NCBI GenBank assembly: GCA_016839805.1
Contig: JAEOTO010000031.1
Location: 62,001 to 126,000, forward strand
Length of the DNA: 64,000 nt
Direction: 5' to 3'
From: Candidatus Hermodarchaeota archaeon
GTDB lineage: Archaea; Asgardarchaeota; Hermodarchaeia; Hermodarchaeales; Hermodarchaeaceae
Shown: piece by piece, positions 15,971-24,110 of the stretch
Position numbering within the stretch: position 1 is the first letter of the stretch
Layout: each line of letters starts with the position of its first letter
Notes under the pieces: model-generated
What the model was told of the DNA's origin: nothing
What the model saw: only the letters and a program-made list of their open reading frames with translations
The model's database searches: none
Translations under genes and position numbers: made by a program

Positions 15971-17731
15971 ATGCTGAACCTGGTTGAACTTACTCCACTA
16001 GAATTGGGTTTGAAGAAGTTGATGGTTGACTTCTTCGTTGATAAACCTCAATACACCGCGGGTCTCGAACAGTTCACATCTGCTCATTACGCATTAATGA
16101 CCGCGCTTTCTCAGAATTTCAAGATTCCCATGGAAGACACTACTCAAGTGTTTGACAGTCTAGCTACAAAGATCCGCAGTGCTGAATATATGAAAGTTGA
16201 ATGTCCTGACACAAGTAGAAGGAATAGCTGCTTATCGCGTAAGGAACTTGACATGCTGAACATTATGATTGAGTATTTCGGTGAGGAGTCCTTCGCGGAA
16301 TCGAGCTTTCTTTCCGATCGAAGGGAAGCATTAGTTGATCATTATCACTGGATTAACGGTGGTGATATTGAAGAAGCATGGAGTTGCTGTAACGATTTAA
16401 TTGAAAAAATCGAAACCTCAACCGCTATAAAAATTGAAACGCTCAATTCAGTCACCCCAAAGCCTAACCCTTACGAAGCTGCGCTTCAACAACTGGATCT
16501 CGCTGCCGAAAAACTGGGTTTGGACCCGGCCACCCACGAAATTCTTCGTCATCCGCAACGCATTCTCATTGTCACTGTACCTGTTCACATGGATGATGGT
16601 AGTGTCCGTGTGTTTACGGGATATCGATCACAGTACAATGATGCCTTAGGTCCTACTAAAGGCGGAATTCGCTATCATCCCGAAGTAACTTTAGATGAGG
16701 TTATTGCCTTATCAGCTTGGATGACGTTTAAAACCGCAGTCGTGGGTCTGCCTTTGGGTGGCGGTAAAGGCGGGATACGGTGTAATCCCAAAGAGATGTC
16801 TATTGGTGAATTGGAGCGTTTAACACGTGGATATACACGAGAATTAGTTCGATTCATTGGTCCCCAAACCGATATTCCTGCACCTGATGTGTATACCGAT
16901 TCACAGACGATGACTTGGATTATGGATGAATACGCGGAATGCACTGGAGTATACTGTCCAGGTGTCGTTACAGGAAAACCGGTAGGAATTGGTGGTTCAC
17001 AAGGCCGTAATGACGCCACATCACGCGGTCTTGTTTATACTATCATTGATGCCTTAGAACAACTCGGTATTGCTCTAAAAGATACACGTGTCGTAGTTCA
17101 AGGCTTTGGAAATGTTGGTTTCCATGCCGCTCGAATCCTTTCTGAACTTGGTAGTAAAATCATTGCAGTTTCAGATTCAAAGGGTGGCATCTACAACCCG
17201 GAAGGATTGGATCCAGTAAAAGTCAAGGAACACAAAAACCAGACACGCTCAGTTATCCAATATCCTGGTGCTCATCCTCTCAGTAACCACGATCTTCTTG
17301 AACTCGATTGTGAGATTCTTATTCCAGCAGCATTGGAGAATGTAATTACTGAAGAAAACGCCCCACGGATTAAAGCGAAAATAATTGCCGAAGGCGCCAA
17401 TGGCCCGACGACTCCTAAAGCAGATGAAATCATCCATCAAAAAGGAATCTTTCTCATTCCTGACATCCTTGCTAATGCTGGTGGCGTTACGGTGAGTTAT
17501 TTTGAAATGGTCCAAAATCAAATGAACTACTTCTGGACCGTTGAAGAGGTTCATAGCAAACTCGAGAAAATCATGCAAACTGCTTTTCGTGACGTCTTTG
17601 CGATATCCAAAGAACAGGATGTACCAATGAGGATTGCTGCGTACATGCTTGCTGTTAGTCGTATAGGTTATGCCTTTAGAACAAGGAAGCGCTCACTAAT
17701 TATAGACCGAAACACCAGTCCTAACAAATAG
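15971..17731 (+). CDS. gdhA: Glutamate dehydrogenase with a 165-residue N-terminal extension
   Basis: A 586-residue protein; standard hexameric glutamate dehydrogenases are about 420. The enzyme core begins near residue 166 (NPYEAALQQLDLAAEKLGLD) and is intact: substrate-binding GPTKGGIRYHP, catalytic lysine in LPLGGGKGGI (about K266), catalytic aspartate in DIPAPDVYT, and the Rossmann motif VVVQGFGNVGFHAARIL. Residues 1-165 are mostly helical, with cysteines at about 78, 87, 139 and 140, and match no domain I know. The ATG at 15971 is preceded by AGGTGAAGA, which supports the long form. It converts glutamate to 2-oxoglutarate and ammonia, fitting the histidine-to-glutamate genes in this window. 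Boxes upstream suggest repression or activation by the regulator downstream. Confidence 0.93.
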   Translation: MLNLVELTPLELGLKKLMVDFFVDKPQYTAGLEQFTSAHYALMTALSQNFKIPMEDTTQVFDSLATKIRSAEYMKVECPDTSRRNSCLSRKELDMLNIMIEYFGEESFAESSFLSDRREALVDHYHWINGGDIEEAWSCCNDLIEKIETSTAIKIETLNSVTPKPNPYEAALQQLDLAAEKLGLDPATHEILRHPQRILIVTVPVHMDDGSVRVFTGYRSQYNDALGPTKGGIRYHPEVTLDEVIALSAWMTFKTAVVGLPLGGGKGGIRCNPKEMSIGELERLTRGYTRELVRFIGPQTDIPAPDVYTDSQTMTWIMDEYAECTGVYCPGVVTGKPVGIGGSQGRNDATSRGLVYTIIDALEQLGIALKDTRVVVQGFGNVGFHAARILSELGSKIIAVSDSKGGIYNPEGLDPVKVKEHKNQTRSVIQYPGAHPLSNHDLLELDCEILIPAALENVITEENAPRIKAKIIAEGANGPTTPKADEIIHQKGIFLIPDILANAGGVTVSYFEMVQNQMNYFWTVEEVHSKLEKIMQTAFRDVFAISKEQDVPMRIAAYMLAVSRIGYAFRTRKRSLIIDRNTSPNK

Positions 17732-17782
17732 ATTATATCTTCCCTCAGGCAGCTTTATGCTGTCTGTCTTACCATTTTTTGA

Positions 17783-17830
17783 TGTACATTCGAGTTTGTG
17801 TAATGTACAACATTAATAAACTAGTGTACA
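17783..17830. promoter_or_regulatory. Three TGTACA boxes phased at 21 bp
   Basis: Perfect palindromes TGTACA occur at 17783-17788, 17804-17809 and 17825-17830, exactly 21 bp apart (two helical turns), ending 24 bp before the start of the ribbon-helix-helix gene. This is an expected arrangement for autoregulation by a short-palindrome-binding dimer. Confidence 0.55.
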
Positions 17831-17854
17831 TTGGCGTGAAATGAGGATTTTTTC

Positions 17855-19795
17855 ATGCCTGTTCATATACACACCACCATCCCCGAAAAATCAGCAGAAA
17901 TTTTGAATCAACTAACAGGTACTTATGGAACGAAAAGCCGAGTTCTAGAGAAAGCATTAGAAACCATGACACGCGTTGAGAAGGTCGGCTCCTGTGATGA
18001 TTGTACGTTTAAGGCGCAAATAGAAGAGCGGATGAAATTACGTGAGGCTTTGGAATTAACTTCGATCCGAAAAGATTTGCTTGATGAGCTCCTTAGGGTT
18101 GCTCTTTCAGATCTCACAATGAGTGAATTTATTCAATGGCAAAGAAACGATGCCCAAAACACTATTGAACTCATTCAGAGCTCGATACAGTGGAAGCCAC
18201 CAACTGAATTTCGGGATTTCCTTTCGTTAATTGACCAAATAAGTGAAATTACCCGGCTATTTGATGTCGCTTCACACCGTGAAATGGACAAAACCATCGT
18301 ACTTAGGCCAATCGTATTTCTAAGAATGCCTGAACTGGTAGCATTTCAATTAGCGATCATTCTTGAAGGGATTGGTGTTTACTTCGATCTACGCATAATG
18401 CGAAAAGAAATAATCTTGAAAATGCTTCGAAAGGAGTTAGCAAGTGTCCGAAGAAGTAATCCATTACAATTCATTTCTGAGCGGATGGATGATAAATTCG
18501 GGTCACTTAAACCCCAATTATTCAAGGATCAATTAGTGCTTGTTGGTCCTGCCTTTCTGAAATGGGCCGCTCAAAGCCTCGAGGAATCAATTGCCGATTT
18601 AGGATCTGTAATCGAAGATATTCGGTTGTCCATCAAACCTGCTGAATTCTCGGATAATCCTAAGGAATTCATTGATGGATTAATGCGCGCCGGACGGAAT
18701 ATGAATTGGATAACCCAGGTAAATACCACTCAAGAGTCTGAGAACAACTTTCGTATTAACTTTCAGGCAACATCACCTTCCATGGCGAATATCGCTACAG
18801 TCACCTTTGCGTTAATTCTCGCAACGAAAGGATGGAAGCTCATCCGCTATTCCACCGAGTATGATAATGGGAATATTGTTGTTGAATTCGTTGGGGAAGG
18901 AAGTCAAGAGGTCTTAGACCAGTTAATCGAAATGAACCTGTTTCGAGTCGTTAATCAACAATTTCTTGATTCTATACCGGTTCCCCGAGAACTTTTTGAT
19001 ACATTTGCTATTAAGGTTTACGATAGTGATCGCCGGCGTTTTGAAGAAATCTATCGTAATATTGGCTTTCGCATCGCAAATGCAATTAGAATGTTAGCAA
19101 AGAACGATGAAGAAAAGATTGGACGGCTTATTCGAAGCTACATTGAAAAAAATGTTCATGAAGCACAATCAAATGCTGAACTTCGATTTGTCGATGATGA
19201 AACCTTTTCGGTAGTATTCAGGCAAATGGAGCCAATAACAATAACTAGTCAACAAATAGTAATCAAATCAATGTTGGAGGCACTCGGTTACGAAGTCTCG
19301 GTAACAACATTTCAAAACCTCCTAAACGTGAAAATGAAAAAGGTTGGCAAGCCCCTTCTAGGTCCTCTCCATCGTAGTGAAGTTGTTCAGATGGTGAGTG
19401 ATGCAATTGCTGCTGATTCATTAAAAGATGCGTTGAATCAAGTTAAACCAACATTGGATAAACTGTTTCCTGTTGAATATCCTTGGACGATTCACGAGAT
19501 TGGAGATCGCCTCCTTGACATGTATCGTGAGTTGGGGATTCAAGTTGAAATTGAATACTTTGAAGGAGGATTCACACTCAAATACCGAACGTGCCCCTAT
19601 TACAAACTCGTCGCTAATAATCAAAAAACCTGGCTCTGTAAATTCCGTAAGAAAGCTATTGAATACATCCTATCCCGAGTTACACGTACTGGCAAAGGAA
19701 GAATCAAGGTAATCAAATCGCTCATAGAGGACGGAACACATCCCTGTGAGTATGCAGTTTTTCTTGAAGAATTCTTAGCGAAGTCTCCGGGTTAG
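17855..19795 (+). CDS. Large protein with N-terminal ribbon-helix-helix domain, probable regulator
   Basis: A 646-residue protein. Residues 1-40 (PVHIHTTIPEKSAEILNQL and a following helix KSRVLEKALETM) look like a ribbon-helix-helix DNA-binding fold: one strand with alternating polar residues and two short helices. C47 and C50 follow (SCDDC). The central 500 residues are alpha/beta without recognised family; two segments with similar strand patterns (WITQVNTTQ region near residue 286 and LRFVDDETFSVVF near 440) may be repeats. The C-terminus has a cysteine pattern (CPYYKL, WLCKF, HPCEY) seen in sensory domains of some archaeal regulators. It lies 123 bp after gdhA behind phased TGTACA boxes, so autoregulation and control of gdhA are likely but inferred. 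Confidence 0.75.
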   Translation: MPVHIHTTIPEKSAEILNQLTGTYGTKSRVLEKALETMTRVEKVGSCDDCTFKAQIEERMKLREALELTSIRKDLLDELLRVALSDLTMSEFIQWQRNDAQNTIELIQSSIQWKPPTEFRDFLSLIDQISEITRLFDVASHREMDKTIVLRPIVFLRMPELVAFQLAIILEGIGVYFDLRIMRKEIILKMLRKELASVRRSNPLQFISERMDDKFGSLKPQLFKDQLVLVGPAFLKWAAQSLEESIADLGSVIEDIRLSIKPAEFSDNPKEFIDGLMRAGRNMNWITQVNTTQESENNFRINFQATSPSMANIATVTFALILATKGWKLIRYSTEYDNGNIVVEFVGEGSQEVLDQLIEMNLFRVVNQQFLDSIPVPRELFDTFAIKVYDSDRRRFEEIYRNIGFRIANAIRMLAKNDEEKIGRLIRSYIEKNVHEAQSNAELRFVDDETFSVVFRQMEPITITSQQIVIKSMLEALGYEVSVTTFQNLLNVKMKKVGKPLLGPLHRSEVVQMVSDAIAADSLKDALNQVKPTLDKLFPVEYPWTIHEIGDRLLDMYRELGIQVEIEYFEGGFTLKYRTCPYYKLVANNQKTWLCKFRKKAIEYILSRVTRTGKGRIKVIKSLIEDGTHPCEYAVFLEEFLAKSPG

Positions 19796-19915
19796 ACTAT
19801 ATGAGAGTGAAAATGTGGTTAAACTGGAAGGGTACATAGAGGGTATGAATAGGGGAATTAAAACACGAATTCGGTTGAATGTGTAAAAACGTGTAGAAAA
19901 ACAGAGGAATAATGA

Positions 19916-22717
19916 ATGGTAACGATAAATTTGGACAGAATTTTCCATCCCAAAACCGTCGCAATCATTGGAGCCAGTAATGAGGAAGGATCAGTTGGAC
20001 AAATCCTAATGAAGAACTTGATGATGAACGGATTTGAAGGTAAAGTCTTTCCTGTGAATATCCGGCGAAAAGAAGTAATGGGAAAAAAAGCCTATCAAAG
20101 CGTAGGTGAAATTCCTGAGCCAATTGACTTGGCGATAATTGCTACTCCCGCAAAAACTGTCCCCAGTATCGTCGATGAATGTGGAAAAGCTGGGATTAAA
20201 GGTTTAATCATTATATCTGCTGGATTTCGAGAAATTGGGGTAGAAGGACTTGCACTCGAAAAGCAACTAATAGCTTTAAAGAAAAAATACAAGTTACGAA
20301 TTATTGGACCGAACTGTTTTGGAATAATCCGTCCTAGCCTTAACCTAAATGCGACTTTTGGAGAAATGCTACCGAAAGTGGGTAACATTGCTTTTATTTC
20401 CCAAAGTGGAGCATTGGGATCAGCAATTTTAGATTGGGCCCTTCAACAGAATCTTGGGTTCAGTAATTTTGTATCAGTAGGTTCGATGGTTGATGTCGAC
20501 TTTGGTGATTTAATCGATTATTTTGGTAGCGACCCCCAGACGCGAAGTATTATCCTATACATTGAGGGCATAACTGATGCACGTAAGTTCATGAGCGCCG
20601 CCCGTCACTTTGCCAAAACAAAACCCATTATCGTAGTTAAAGCAGGGAAATTTAGTGAAAGTGCTCAAGCTGCAGCATCACACACTGGATCCTTAACTGG
20701 CTCCGATCTTGTATATGATGCCGCCTTCAAACGAGCAGGGATTGTCCGCGTTGAGGAAATTTCTGACCTATTTAATGCAGCAGAAGTTCTAGGAATGCAA
20801 CCACTCCCTATGGGACCACGACTAGCAATTATTACAAATGCCGGGGGTCCGGGTGTTATGGCTGCAGATGCTTTACTCAAACGAGGAGGGAAATTAGCTA
20901 AACTCTCTGAGGAAACAATCAATAGCCTTAACAGAATTCTCCCTCCTTATTGGAGTCATGGTAATCCTATTGACGTGTTAGGTGACGCAGATGCTAATCG
21001 CTACCGAGAAGTCATGGATCTCTGCCTTGCCGACAAAAACGTTGATGGGATTCTCATCATCTACACACCACAAGCCATTGTGGCAGCTGAGGCAATTGCT
21101 CTCAGCGTAATTGGATTGTGTGATGCTAGAGGAGGGTGTCAAAAGACTATACTCACTTCATTTATGGGTGGAAAACAAGTTAATGAAGCAAACCGGATTT
21201 TTACTGAGAGTGGTTATCCAACCTATTGGACGCCAGAGCAGGCCGTTGCGACCTACATGTACATGTACCAGTATAAACGGAATCTAGAGTTACTCTATGA
21301 GACACCTGAAGAATTACCTACAGAAAGTGTTCCTCCAAAGCGTCCGGTGACAGTACTAATTCGTAATGCTGCAAAAGAGAATCGAGAGATATTGACTGAA
21401 GTGGAGGCTAAACGTCTTTTAGAGTATTACAATATCCCTGTAGTGAAAACACGCGTAGCAGAATCTGTTGATGAAGCAGCTGCAGCTGCTGCTAGTATCG
21501 GTTATCCTGTTGTTCTCAAAATTCTATCACCTGATATTACTCATAAATCCGATGCTGGAGGTGTCAAACTCAACCTTAACTCAGATATTGAAGTGCGGAA
21601 CGCTTACGACGAAATCCTTCAAGCAGTAAAGGAATATAATCCCAAGGCAAAAATCGCTGGGGTAACAGTACAGTCAATGATTACACCCTCAGGAACAGAA
21701 GTTATTCTTGGAGCAAAACGTGATCCTTTGTTTGGGCCAGTAATTCTCTTTGGTATGGGTGGGATTGGTGTAGAATTCTTCAATGATGTGGCCATCGGTT
21801 TTCCTCCCCTCAATCAGACACTGGCAAGAAGAATAATGGAAGAAACTCGCATTTACAAGATTCTTAGAAAGGGACATCGACGAATTCAGCCTGCTAATCT
21901 GAGATTACTTGAGGAACTCATCGTACGATTCTCCCAGATGGTTGTTGATTTTCCCGAATTGAAAGAGATTGATATCAATCCATTACTAATTGATGAAAAC
22001 CAAGGAATTGCTCTCGATGCACGTGTCATAATTGATCTTCATCGGATAAGTAAATCTATTGAACCTTCGTCAGAATTAGTGATAAGTCCATATCCGAAAA
22101 AATATGAATTAGTCTGGCGAATGCGAGATGGACGGACTGTCCTCTTTCGCCCAATTAAGCCTGAGGATGAACCTCTCTGGTTAGAGATGTTCCAGAATTT
22201 TTCCGAAGAATCGATACGCTACCGATTTTTCGAAATTATCAAAGACACTCCCCATGAAGTAAGAATCCGATACACAAACATCGATTATGATCGAGAGCTT
22301 GGAATCGTTCCAGTAATGCAGGATGGCGATAGCCAAAAAATTCTGGGAGTAGTACGGTTAATTGAAGAACCAGATGGTAGACGTGGGGAAATCGCTTTCA
22401 TTGTTGCAGACCCCTGGCAAGGGTTAGGTCTTGGCTCAAAAATGATTGATTACATGATTGAGATCTGCATTGATCGAGGTTTAGAAGAGATTTATGGTAT
22501 CATGTTACCAGATAACTACCGCGCCCATCGCTTAATGGAAAAAATGGGTTTCAAGTTAGAGCGTACAGAAGATAATCTAGTTCAAGCCAATCTTGATCTC
22601 CGTGCGGAAAGGCAGTGGCGAAAACCGCGTGAATTTGGCAAACCTGTAGCAGAGATACCCTCGGAGGATTTAGAGGTCAAGTCAGCAAAAAAACCTAAAA
22701 AAGGGAAAAAGGCGTGA
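19916..22717 (+). CDS. ADP-forming acyl-CoA synthetase fused to GNAT acetyltransferase domain
   Basis: A 933-residue fusion. Residues 1-130 form a CoA-binding Rossmann domain (VAIIGASNEEGSVGQILMKN). Residues 130-470 are succinyl-CoA-ligase-like, with the phosphorylated histidine H256 in ASHTGSLTGSD. Residues about 490-710 are an ATP-grasp domain (VLKILSPDITHKSDAGGV, GGIGVEFFNDVAIGFPP). Residues about 725-890 are a GNAT domain with the acetyl-CoA loop DPWQGLGLGSKMID. The tail is lysine-rich (KSAKKPKKGKKA). ADP-forming synthetases convert acyl-CoA to acid and make ATP; fused GNAT domains are known in protein acetyltransferases of the Pat type, so this may be an enzyme, a lysine acetyltransferase, or both. 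Pyrophosphatase follows 43 bp later. Confidence 0.92.
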   Translation: MVTINLDRIFHPKTVAIIGASNEEGSVGQILMKNLMMNGFEGKVFPVNIRRKEVMGKKAYQSVGEIPEPIDLAIIATPAKTVPSIVDECGKAGIKGLIIISAGFREIGVEGLALEKQLIALKKKYKLRIIGPNCFGIIRPSLNLNATFGEMLPKVGNIAFISQSGALGSAILDWALQQNLGFSNFVSVGSMVDVDFGDLIDYFGSDPQTRSIILYIEGITDARKFMSAARHFAKTKPIIVVKAGKFSESAQAAASHTGSLTGSDLVYDAAFKRAGIVRVEEISDLFNAAEVLGMQPLPMGPRLAIITNAGGPGVMAADALLKRGGKLAKLSEETINSLNRILPPYWSHGNPIDVLGDADANRYREVMDLCLADKNVDGILIIYTPQAIVAAEAIALSVIGLCDARGGCQKTILTSFMGGKQVNEANRIFTESGYPTYWTPEQAVATYMYMYQYKRNLELLYETPEELPTESVPPKRPVTVLIRNAAKENREILTEVEAKRLLEYYNIPVVKTRVAESVDEAAAAAASIGYPVVLKILSPDITHKSDAGGVKLNLNSDIEVRNAYDEILQAVKEYNPKAKIAGVTVQSMITPSGTEVILGAKRDPLFGPVILFGMGGIGVEFFNDVAIGFPPLNQTLARRIMEETRIYKILRKGHRRIQPANLRLLEELIVRFSQMVVDFPELKEIDINPLLIDENQGIALDARVIIDLHRISKSIEPSSELVISPYPKKYELVWRMRDGRTVLFRPIKPEDEPLWLEMFQNFSEESIRYRFFEIIKDTPHEVRIRYTNIDYDRELGIVPVMQDGDSQKILGVVRLIEEPDGRRGEIAFIVADPWQGLGLGSKMIDYMIEICIDRGLEEIYGIMLPDNYRAHRLMEKMGFKLERTEDNLVQANLDLRAERQWRKPREFGKPVAEIPSEDLEVKSAKKPKKGKKA

Positions 22718-22760
22718 AGTTTTATTAATGTGAAGACATGTCCAAAGATGTGTGTTAGTA

Positions 22761-23297
22761 ATGTCTAACCTCTGGCGTGATTTACCACCTGGTCCTGACC
22801 CACCCAATCGAATCTACACGATCGTAGAAGTACCTAATGGTGTAAGTAACAAATATGAATATGACATCAAACTTGGAATCTTTCGTCTGGACAGGGTACT
22901 TTATTCTGCACTCTATTTTCCTGGTGATTATGGAATTATCCCCCAAACATGGTATGAGGATAACGATCCTCTTGATATTATGGTGTTGACCACCAAACCC
23001 ACTTTCACTGGCTGCATTCTGGAAGCTCGACCAATTGGTATCTTAACGATGGAAGATGAGAAAGGCGAAGACGATAAGGTAATTGCGGTACCCATCAATG
23101 ACCCCCGGTGGGATGAGGTGAGAAACTGCTCGGATATGGCACATCACCTTCGCGCAGAGATCGCCGATTTTTTTCTGAAATATAAGAGTCTTGAACCGGG
23201 ACGATGGGTTAAGGTAAAGGAATGGCAGGATTCACCTACAGCGATGAAAATCATCGAAAAAGCTATCAAAATGTTCAAAGAACAGTTCAAGAAGTAG
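22761..23297 (+). CDS. ppa: Inorganic pyrophosphatase (class I)
   Basis: A 178-residue soluble pyrophosphatase hydrolysing PPi to phosphate. Seen are EVPNGVSNKYEYD (substrate lysine and metal site), YPGDYG-type FPGDYGIIPQTW, and the metal aspartates in DNDPLDIMVL and MEDEKGEDDKVIAV. Length fits the family. The frame begins at GTG 22752, but the ATG at 22761 gives the usual start MSNLWRDLPPGP. It follows the acyl-CoA synthetase closely on the same strand and may share its transcript. Confidence 0.95.
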   Translation: MSNLWRDLPPGPDPPNRIYTIVEVPNGVSNKYEYDIKLGIFRLDRVLYSALYFPGDYGIIPQTWYEDNDPLDIMVLTTKPTFTGCILEARPIGILTMEDEKGEDDKVIAVPINDPRWDEVRNCSDMAHHLRAEIADFFLKYKSLEPGRWVKVKEWQDSPTAMKIIEKAIKMFKEQFKK

Positions 23298-23343
23298 CTG
23301 GATCAGATTCCGCTGGTTTCGTACGCTGAAGAGTGAATAATCC

Positions 23344-23567
23344 CATCGTGAACTACCCCGCCCTGACGGACGGAGCTTCCTGCTTCATCCCATCGGCTTG
23401 TGCCGACTGGTCCACAGGCTCTACTCGCCGTTCCGGCGATGTTGCCCGGTCATGGGGTCTTGGTTCTCGGCCACCTGCCGGGACCTCAACTAGGACCTCT
23501 TGAAATCCTATTTAAACACCTCGATTCATTCCCGGTCTGAAAGGGCCGGGGTCTTCTCGAGGTTATA
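23344..23567 (-). mobile_element. Internally deleted IS200/IS605 (tnpB-type) element retaining left-end hairpin and omega-RNA region
   Basis: Read on the minus strand, the element begins near 23567 with a left-end hairpin (CCCCGGCC, loop CTTTCAGA, then CCGGG; 23531-23552), followed by AATGAAT. It ends at about 23344-23349 in GGGCGGGGTAGTTCAC after an imperfect hairpin (23358-23373). Between them is the 3' end of a tnpB frame. The spacing, hairpins and terminal GTAGTTCAC match IS605/IS1341 right ends, where the tnpB 3' end plus right end encode the guide-RNA (omega RNA) scaffold. No transposase or full TnpB is present, so it can only move in trans. Exact ends are uncertain by several bases. 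GC is clearly higher than its surroundings. Confidence 0.75.
23354..23512 (-). pseudogene. tnpB: TnpB C-terminal remnant
   Basis: An open minus-strand stretch of about 52 codons reads into PRPHDRATSPERRVEPVD and ends SAQADGMKQEAPSVRAG then TAG. The GMKQEAPS-type ending is characteristic of TnpB proteins of IS605/IS1341 elements. There is no start codon and an in-frame TAA lies directly upstream, so all catalytic RuvC residues are missing. The remnant overlaps the sequence that would form the omega RNA. Confidence 0.7.
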
Positions 23568-24104
23568 GATAAGAGGTAACAGTCGGGGAACTAAAAACGG
23601 TGTCGTGCGTTTGTATTCAAGATATTCTTCACCAAACCGTGCTTCTAACTGTGGTTCCTCGTACTTCTTGATTCGGATAACCATGATAACCAGAATAATC
23701 AAGGGAACAAGAATTGCCATTCCAAGCGATCGAAAGAGAAGCCCCATCCCAAGGGGAAGAAGCGTGTATCCTAGAGTGATAGGATTACGAATATGGGAGT
23801 AGATTCCAGTAGTAACGAGCAGAGTTGATTGAGCTTGTTTATCAAATGCACCCCAGGGGAGCCCCTTTCCAACTCTACGTAAATGGCGTGTTGCCTTAAT
23901 TCCGACTGCCGCTCCAGATGACATTATACTAGCGCCGATTATGAGGTTGTATGGAAAGGGAGGAAAAGGAGGAAGGAGAAAGATAGAATCCATCCATACA
24001 CCAGCTAGAATAGTGATAATCGGTACAAATAGGAATATGAGAAGATATGGTCCGATGTAACGCAATCGAATGGTTGGGAGAGAGGATGAATTTCTAGGTG
24101 GCAT
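23526..24104 (-). CDS. Isoprenylcysteine carboxyl methyltransferase-like membrane protein (tail from IS element)
   Basis: A 192-residue membrane protein with two N-terminal helices and a later helical hairpin. The SAM-binding region of the ICMT/PEMT family is visible: TTGIYSHIRNPITLGYTLLP and, near the end, YEEPQLEARFGEEYLEYKRTTPFL. Family members methylate prenylated cysteines, lipids or related groups at the membrane. The last residues EKTPALSDRE and the stop are encoded by the left end of the IS605-type element, so the insertion replaced the original C-terminus after LLPLIYNL; the catalytic region is untouched. It ends just after the nitroreductase-methyltransferase junction (6 nt gap), so they are probably one operon with it. 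Confidence 0.85.
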   Translation of the reverse strand: MPPRNSSSLPTIRLRYIGPYLLIFLFVPIITILAGVWMDSIFLLPPFPPFPYNLIIGASIMSSGAAVGIKATRHLRRVGKGLPWGAFDKQAQSTLLVTTGIYSHIRNPITLGYTLLPLGMGLLFRSLGMAILVPLIILVIMVIRIKKYEEPQLEARFGEEYLEYKRTTPFLVPRLLPLIYNLEKTPALSDRE

Positions 24105-24110
24105 GGAATC

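Noticed and set aside
23560-23580. Whether the IS605-type remnant could be a CRISPR repeat
   Set aside because: Only one copy of each hairpin, no spaced direct repeats and a tnpB-type reading frame inside; CRISPR does not fit.
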